46,610 bases of DNA from Micractinium sp. NFX-FRZ (Eukaryota; Chlorophyta; Trebouxiophyceae; Chlorellales; Chlorellaceae): positions 1 to 46,610 of the forward strand of contig JAPTJF010000474.1 of NCBI GenBank assembly GCA_029339195.1, written 5' to 3'. Positions within the stretch are counted from its first letter, which is position 1. Each line of letters begins with the position of its first letter. The notes below the pieces were generated by a model. The model saw only the letters and a list, made by a program, of their open reading frames with translations, had not been told where the DNA came from and ran no database searches. Shown here one piece after another: positions 43,261 through 46,610 of the stretch. The position numbers were made by a program, and so were the translations under genes.

Positions 43261-45534
43261 CTGCTGCATGGTGTGGCAGCCAGCTCCGGCTCCTCCCCCA
43301 TGCGTCTTGATCCTCGTCTCCCTTCTGCCACCACAGGTATGCGGTGGACCAGTTCTGCGGCGGGCGCGGCGACCAGCACGCCTTTGCCAGCGCCCGCCTG
43401 TGGTATGCCGCCAACGTGGCGGCCGCCGGCCTGCCCATGATCTTCATGGGAACAGGTGGGCCGGGATGGAGGCAGGGTGGAGGATAGGCGGGGCACAGTG
43501 GTGGGAGAGGCAGGGCATTTGGGGGATGGGTGCGTGCGGCGCTGCGTGCGGGGCATACAATGTGCCACAGTCTGAGCGGTGCTGGCTGGCCGCCGGCCCG
43601 CTGTGCATGTTGTGCCTTCGGGTGCCCTCTGGCCCTGGTCGGCGTCAGCCTTACTGCACCTGCGCCTGCCCCGTCATACAACGCCACCCGTGTGTATCCC
43701 CCACCCCCCTCAACCTGCCAACTGCGATGGTTGCAGAGATGGCTCAGAATGGGTGGTGGCACAACGACGAGTGGCACCGCCTGCAGTGGGAGAATGCAGA
43801 GGACGCCATCGGTAAGCCTGCGTGCTGGGGGGGCGTGAGGGGGCAGGCATGCAGGGAGCAGTGGCAGCAGTGGGAGGGCACAGGCAGGCAGGCGTGCAGG
43901 CAGCAGTGGGAGAGGGCAGAGAGCGGCGTTGGCGGGCGCTCTGCATTACAGGCCAGGCAGCTCGGGCTCCCTTGCACTGCAGACCAGCGCATGGTGCCTG
44001 CTGTGAGCGACGCGCGCCCAGCAATCTGTCAACCCAGCCTGCCAGCCTCACGCCTCTGCCGCGCACCCCACACACGGCCAGAATGTGAGGCCCCCTGCCC
44101 TGCAAACTGGGTTGCAGCCAGCCACCCAGCAACCTGCTCTGCTGCTGTGCCAACTGTGATAATGCCATATTATGGGTGCAGGGCGCGGCATGATGGCGGC
44201 CGTGCGTGACGCCAACCTGCTGCGCCAGGAGTTCCCGGCCCTGCGCTACGGCTGGGCCAACTGCATCCACGAGGATCGCATGAACGGCGTGATGGGGTGA
44301 GAGCGGGGGGAGGGGGAGGTGCCCTGCCATGAACGGCGTGATGGGGTGAGAGGGGGGGCGGGGGAGGTGCCCTGCCATGAACGGCGTGATGGGGTGAGAG
44401 GGTTGAGGTGCAGGTGCCCTGGCTGGTCTGCAGTGAGTGTGCAATGACCGCCAGCTCAGGGGCTGCGGCTTTAGGGGCTGTGGCTTCAGGGGATACAGCT
44501 TCAGGGGATACAGCTTGAGAGCTGTGGCTTCAGGGCACACGGGGGTTGGGGTGCCCCGCAGGTGGGGTGTCCCTACAGCGCTGTGTGAGGGGCACAGGAT
44601 GCCGGGCCGGGCGGGATGATGGGGTTGGGCTCCACAAGAGGGGCGTGAAGGGATGGGAGGGGGCGTGGAGGGGCGCTACGTAGCGGCTGGGCAGACTGGA
44701 CTGCGTCCATCATGTCCATCAGTCGAATGGTTTGGTTGTCTCGTTGCCGGGATGCAATTAACGGCAAGTGGGACCGGCAGCCATGTGCGGGGGGGCCACC
44801 CGCCCATCCTGCCCCCTCTGTTCTCTGGTCGGTCAATGCCCCCCCGTTGCTCGGCTTACGCTGTGCCCCCTGCCTGCAGGTATGAGCGCGTGACGGAGGG
44901 CCAGGCGCGTGTGATTGTGGTGGTGAACGCCGCCCGCAAGAGCTGGCAGGACGGCGAGTACGGGCTGTGGGTGGGCGGCGGCGGCACCTTCAAGCAGGTC
45001 TACTGCTCACAGGTGCGGTGGGAGCATGAGCAGGAACACAACAAGTGCCTGATGTGTGCGCTGGGATGGTCCCAAGGTGGGCTGGCAAGGTGTGGGCGGC
45101 ACCTTTCCCAGCAGGTCCGCAGCCCCACGAGTGTTGCGCTGAGCTGGCAGCTGGTGCTGAGGTGGCGGGGGCGCGTGGCTGGCGGGTGTCGGCATCCGTA
45201 GTGAGCTGGCAGGGTGGAGGGCGACGCAGCTCGAGCAAGTGCCACAGCCAGCACTCAGCACTGCAAGCGATGCCGTGGTTGCCGAGCCATGGCGCTGTTC
45301 TGCCTGCTCACGCGAACTTCCCAGTAAATGCGCTCCCCCACAGAGCATGGCGGTGTTTTGCCCCACCCATTGTAACCTGCCGGTGGGTGCGCTCCCCCTG
45401 TCCGCCGCTTGCAGGACACCCAGTATGGCGGCGACCCGGCCTGGGTGAGCAACGACGTGGTGACGGAGTATGATGGCCGCATCTACGTCAGCCTGCCCGC
45501 GTCCTGCACCCTCATACTGGTGCAGCAGCAGTAG
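37811..45534 (+). CDS. GH13 alpha-glucan enzyme, 1,4-alpha-glucan branching-enzyme-like, 737 aa
   Basis: Fifteen exons join in phase to 737 codons plus TAG: 37811-38428, 39042-39227, 39558-39697, 40022-40076, 40411-40503, 41019-41123, 41493-41597, 41795-41912, 42283-42452, 43058-43119, 43337-43455, 43737-43811, 44182-44296, 44880-45012, 45415-45534. The first ~75 residues are Ala/Ser/Arg-rich and look like a plastid transit peptide. An N-terminal CBM48-like beta domain follows ([14 protein letters not shown]). The (beta/alpha)8 signatures are region I DVVYHH (352-357), region [11 protein letters not shown] with nucleophile Asp423, region [12 protein letters not shown] with acid/base Glu452, and region IV TGSHDQ with Asp529. 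[13 protein letters not shown] and SDPWGYNP fit both branching enzymes and TreZ-like trehalohydrolases, so substrate specificity is inferred, not seen. A role in plastid starch structure is the likeliest reading. Confidence 0.88.
38588..38841 (+). repeat. Tandem ~146-base duplication in the first GH13 intron
   Basis: Two copies (about 38588-38698 and 38734-38841) share catgtgttcattctgttacc versus catgtggtcattctgttacc at one end and cggccgacctggcaagctct identically at the other. The gccgacctg|gcaagc inside each resembles the true exon end gctgacctg|gtgagc at 38429, so the units may have started as donor echoes. Confidence 0.93.
39358..39605 (+). repeat. Two echoes of the VGSFTPEGT exon start
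   Basis: The exon from 39558 contains gatgcacgtgggcagcttca + ccccggagggcaccctg. Copies in the preceding intron are ggtgcacgcgggcaagttca + ccccgcaggccaccctt (39368-39404) and ggtgcaggtgggcagcttct + cccaggaacgcgccctg (about 39468-39505). Confidence 0.85.
39692..39744 (+). repeat. 25-base tandem duplication at a GH13 donor site
   Basis: cctg|gtgcgttgcattgtgcag at 39698 is followed by an identical cctg|gtgcgttgcattgtgcag 25 bases later, duplicating the donor. The copy would shift the frame. Confidence 0.95.
40458..40755 (+). repeat. Two donor echoes of the region I exon
   Basis: The exon ends ggatgtggtctaccaccacg + gcgcacccagcggaaacatg|gtgagg at 40504. Copies end at 40635 (ggatgtggtgtaccgttacc + gtgcacccagcggaaacatg|gcgagc) and 40746 (ggatgtggtctaccaccacg + gagcacccagcggcaacatg|gtgagc). 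The second is 243 bases on, open and in frame, and restores the whole [13 protein letters not shown] segment with a working-looking donor. Confidence 0.95.
41574..41715 (+). repeat. Donor echo after the region II exon
   Basis: aaggatgtgccaatggacat + ggtgcag|gtgcgc at 41598 is repeated in degraded form as aaggacgtgcccctgcacaa + gggcatatggtgcag|gtgtgc near 41670-41700. Confidence 0.75.
41880..41980 (+). repeat. 42-base tandem donor echo after the region III exon
   Basis: gtacgggttcgacgccatct + gggtgcactcag|gtactgtgcg is followed at once by gtacgggtttggtgcgattt + gggtgcactcag|gtactgtgcg. The donors at 41913 and 41955 are 42 bases apart, so the second would insert 14 in-frame residues. Confidence 0.95.
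42760..42975. repeat. Polypyrimidine minisatellite in a GH13 intron
   Basis: Repeats of cctgcccgcccctcccacct + gccccttg, about 56 bases per higher-order unit with variations, fill roughly a third of the 605-base intron 42453-43057. The minus strand is G-rich with clustered GGG and GGGG runs. Confidence 0.9.
43228..43258. repeat. (GCT)10 trinucleotide repeat
   Basis: Ten GCT units in a GH13 intron. Confidence 0.95.
44275..44402 (+). repeat. Triplicated donor after the MNGVMG exon
   Basis: catgaacggcgtgatgg|ggtgag occurs three times with donors at 44297, 44346 and 44394 (spacings 49 and 48). All three are near-perfect consensus donors; only the first keeps the frame used in the model. Confidence 0.95.
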
Positions 45535-45795
45535 AGCCACCCATGCACGCGCTGGTCTGCGCAGCAGGGGCGGCAGGCCTGACTGCCCGCATCCGGCTTT
45601 TCGCGCTGGCGCAGCAGCAGCAGAGCTGCCGCAGCACGGGTGCGCACCCGGTGTGCTAACGCGGCAGCAGGGAAAGCAATCTAGGCAGCACGTGTGCGCA
45701 CCTTGGTGTGCTGGCGCAGCGGCAGTGGCGGCGAGCTGTGGGCAGCCCCCACCCGCCCGCGTCCTGCACCCTCGCGCTGGTGCAGCTGCACCCAA
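45486..45795 (+). repeat. C-terminal coding sequence repeated in the GH13 3' flank
   Basis: The end of the last exon (cctgcccgcgtcctgcaccc + tcatactggtgcagcagcag then tag) is echoed at about 45583-45622 (gactgcccgcatccggcttt + tcgcgctggcgcagcagcag) and more exactly at 45755-45787 (cgcccgcgtcctgcaccctc + gcgctggtgcagctg). Confidence 0.85.
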
Positions 45796-46610
45796 GTGGC
45801 CAGCAGCAGCCCTCCACCAGCCTGTTCGCATAACCAGAGTGCCGACGCAGCAGCAGCAGTGTCTGAGCAAGCAGGGCACATGTCAGACTGGCAGCAGCTT
45901 GCATCAGTTAAGTGCCCGCTTGGCAGCCGAGGTGCACCCAACTGTGTGCAGGCTTGCCTTGAAGTGACACTGCAGACCCTGCCTCTCTTCCCACCTGTTC
46001 CCTGCAACTTGCATGCCTGAAAATGCACTCCTCCCGTATCCTGCCACACCTTGTATCCTGCGCATTGCTCTTCTCCTGCCCAGCCTGTCACGCCGCTGCC
46101 TCTGCTCACTTTTGCCCTCGGCGAGCCACGTTGTTTTCGCCCGGCGCAAGGCAGGTTTTTGTTGACAGTTTTTTTTGTACAACTTGGACATGTGACAACT
46201 GCCAGTAGAACGCAGAAACCAGCGGGGCAGGGCTTGGGATGCAGGCAATGCTTCAATGCTTGCGTCTCCTTGAGTGGGCGCAACCTGCGCGCCCCAGGCT
46301 GGCAAGCCACCATTTGGCGGGGCAGGCAAGCGTCTGCACCTTCCAATGCAGTAGGTGGCCAACAACATTCCATAGCCGATGAGCTTCTATAACGGGTTGT
46401 GGCAAAACAGCCACCTGCCCCTTTTTTTTTTTTTTTTTTTTCCTTAGCTCAAGTTACACGCTTGACACGTGGCATGAAGCTGAGCCATACTCATGAGTAG
46501 AGGGAGCGGGAGCGGTATGAGGAGGAACCGAAAGAAGCAGAGCTGAGAGGACGGGCAGGAGCAAAGGCAGGGGTGGGGCGGGGCTAGGGACGAGGCAGAG
46601 CGGGGGCGGG
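45535..46610. other. 3' flank of the GH13 gene, no gene recognised
   Basis: After the repeats up to 45795 I see no coding exon on either strand. 46100-46200 is relatively AT-rich. The far end contains the T20 tract with an adjacent TTACA, annotated separately, then GA-rich sequence to the edge. Confidence 0.4.
46422..46458 (-). mobile_element. Possible retroposed transcript 3' end (minus strand)
   Basis: On the minus strand TGTAA (46458-46454) is followed by 12 bases and then a perfect A20 (46441-46422). That is the layout of a green-algal mRNA 3' end with its poly(A) tail, fixed in genomic DNA. The body would lie towards the right window edge and shows no recognisable coding sequence in the 150 bases visible. 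A chance A-tract beside a real minus-strand gene is the alternative. Confidence 0.4.

Noticed and set aside
37811..45534. Assigning the GH13 gene firmly to starch branching enzyme or to trehalohydrolase (TreZ)
   Set aside because: The visible motifs are shared by both groups; a phylogeny of the spliced protein would be needed, so only a branching-enzyme-like call is made.

Overview
The window looks like nuclear DNA of a green alga, most likely a Chlorella-like trebouxiophyte. It is GC-rich, genes are split into many short exons by introns of roughly 100-600 bases, coding regions carry Gly/Ala/Gln/Ser runs, and TGTAA (the usual green-algal poly(A) signal) lies downstream of several genes. No bacterial, organellar or viral gene organisation is visible. 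Exon models were built by hand from splice sites, reading phase and family motifs. Five of the multi-exon models close exactly in frame over their whole length; the phospholipase (5' end) and the kinase (3' end) remain open.

Layout: (1) 281-12575 (+), 5'-truncated Ski2-type DExH RNA helicase, 28 exons. (2) 12974-13476 (+), two-exon LYR-motif mitochondrial protein, LYRM2-like. (3) 14480-16793 (+), unrecognised 154-aa protein with four hydrophobic segments. (4) 17695-20922 (+), secreted phospholipase A2-like protein with a C-terminal PAN/apple-like module. (5) 24846-21512 (-), unrecognised 575-aa hydrophobic protein, seven exons. (6) 25538-29995 (+), mitochondrial 2-enoyl-thioester reductase (MECR/ETR1) with two competing last exons. 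(7) 30652-36651 (+), NEK-like protein kinase with a long low-complexity tail. (8) 37811-45534 (+), GH13 alpha-glucan enzyme, branching-enzyme-like, probably plastidial. 45535-46610 has no gene but carries a T20 tract that looks like the tail of a retroposed transcript on the minus strand.

The genes are housekeeping genes of different pathways (cytosolic RNA decay, mitochondrial fatty acid synthesis and assembly, starch metabolism, signalling) and show no operon-like logic.

The most unusual thing is a recurrent structural pattern. In seven of the eight genes, many introns contain one to three degraded copies ('echoes') of the adjacent exon end together with its splice site, usually 40-160 bases away. 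I count about 25 such junctions. At least six echoes are spaced by a multiple of three and open in frame, so they could give in-frame protein variants. The same process may explain the duplicated MECR last exon and repeats of the GH13 C-terminus in its 3' flank. Four introns also appear to be GC-AG.
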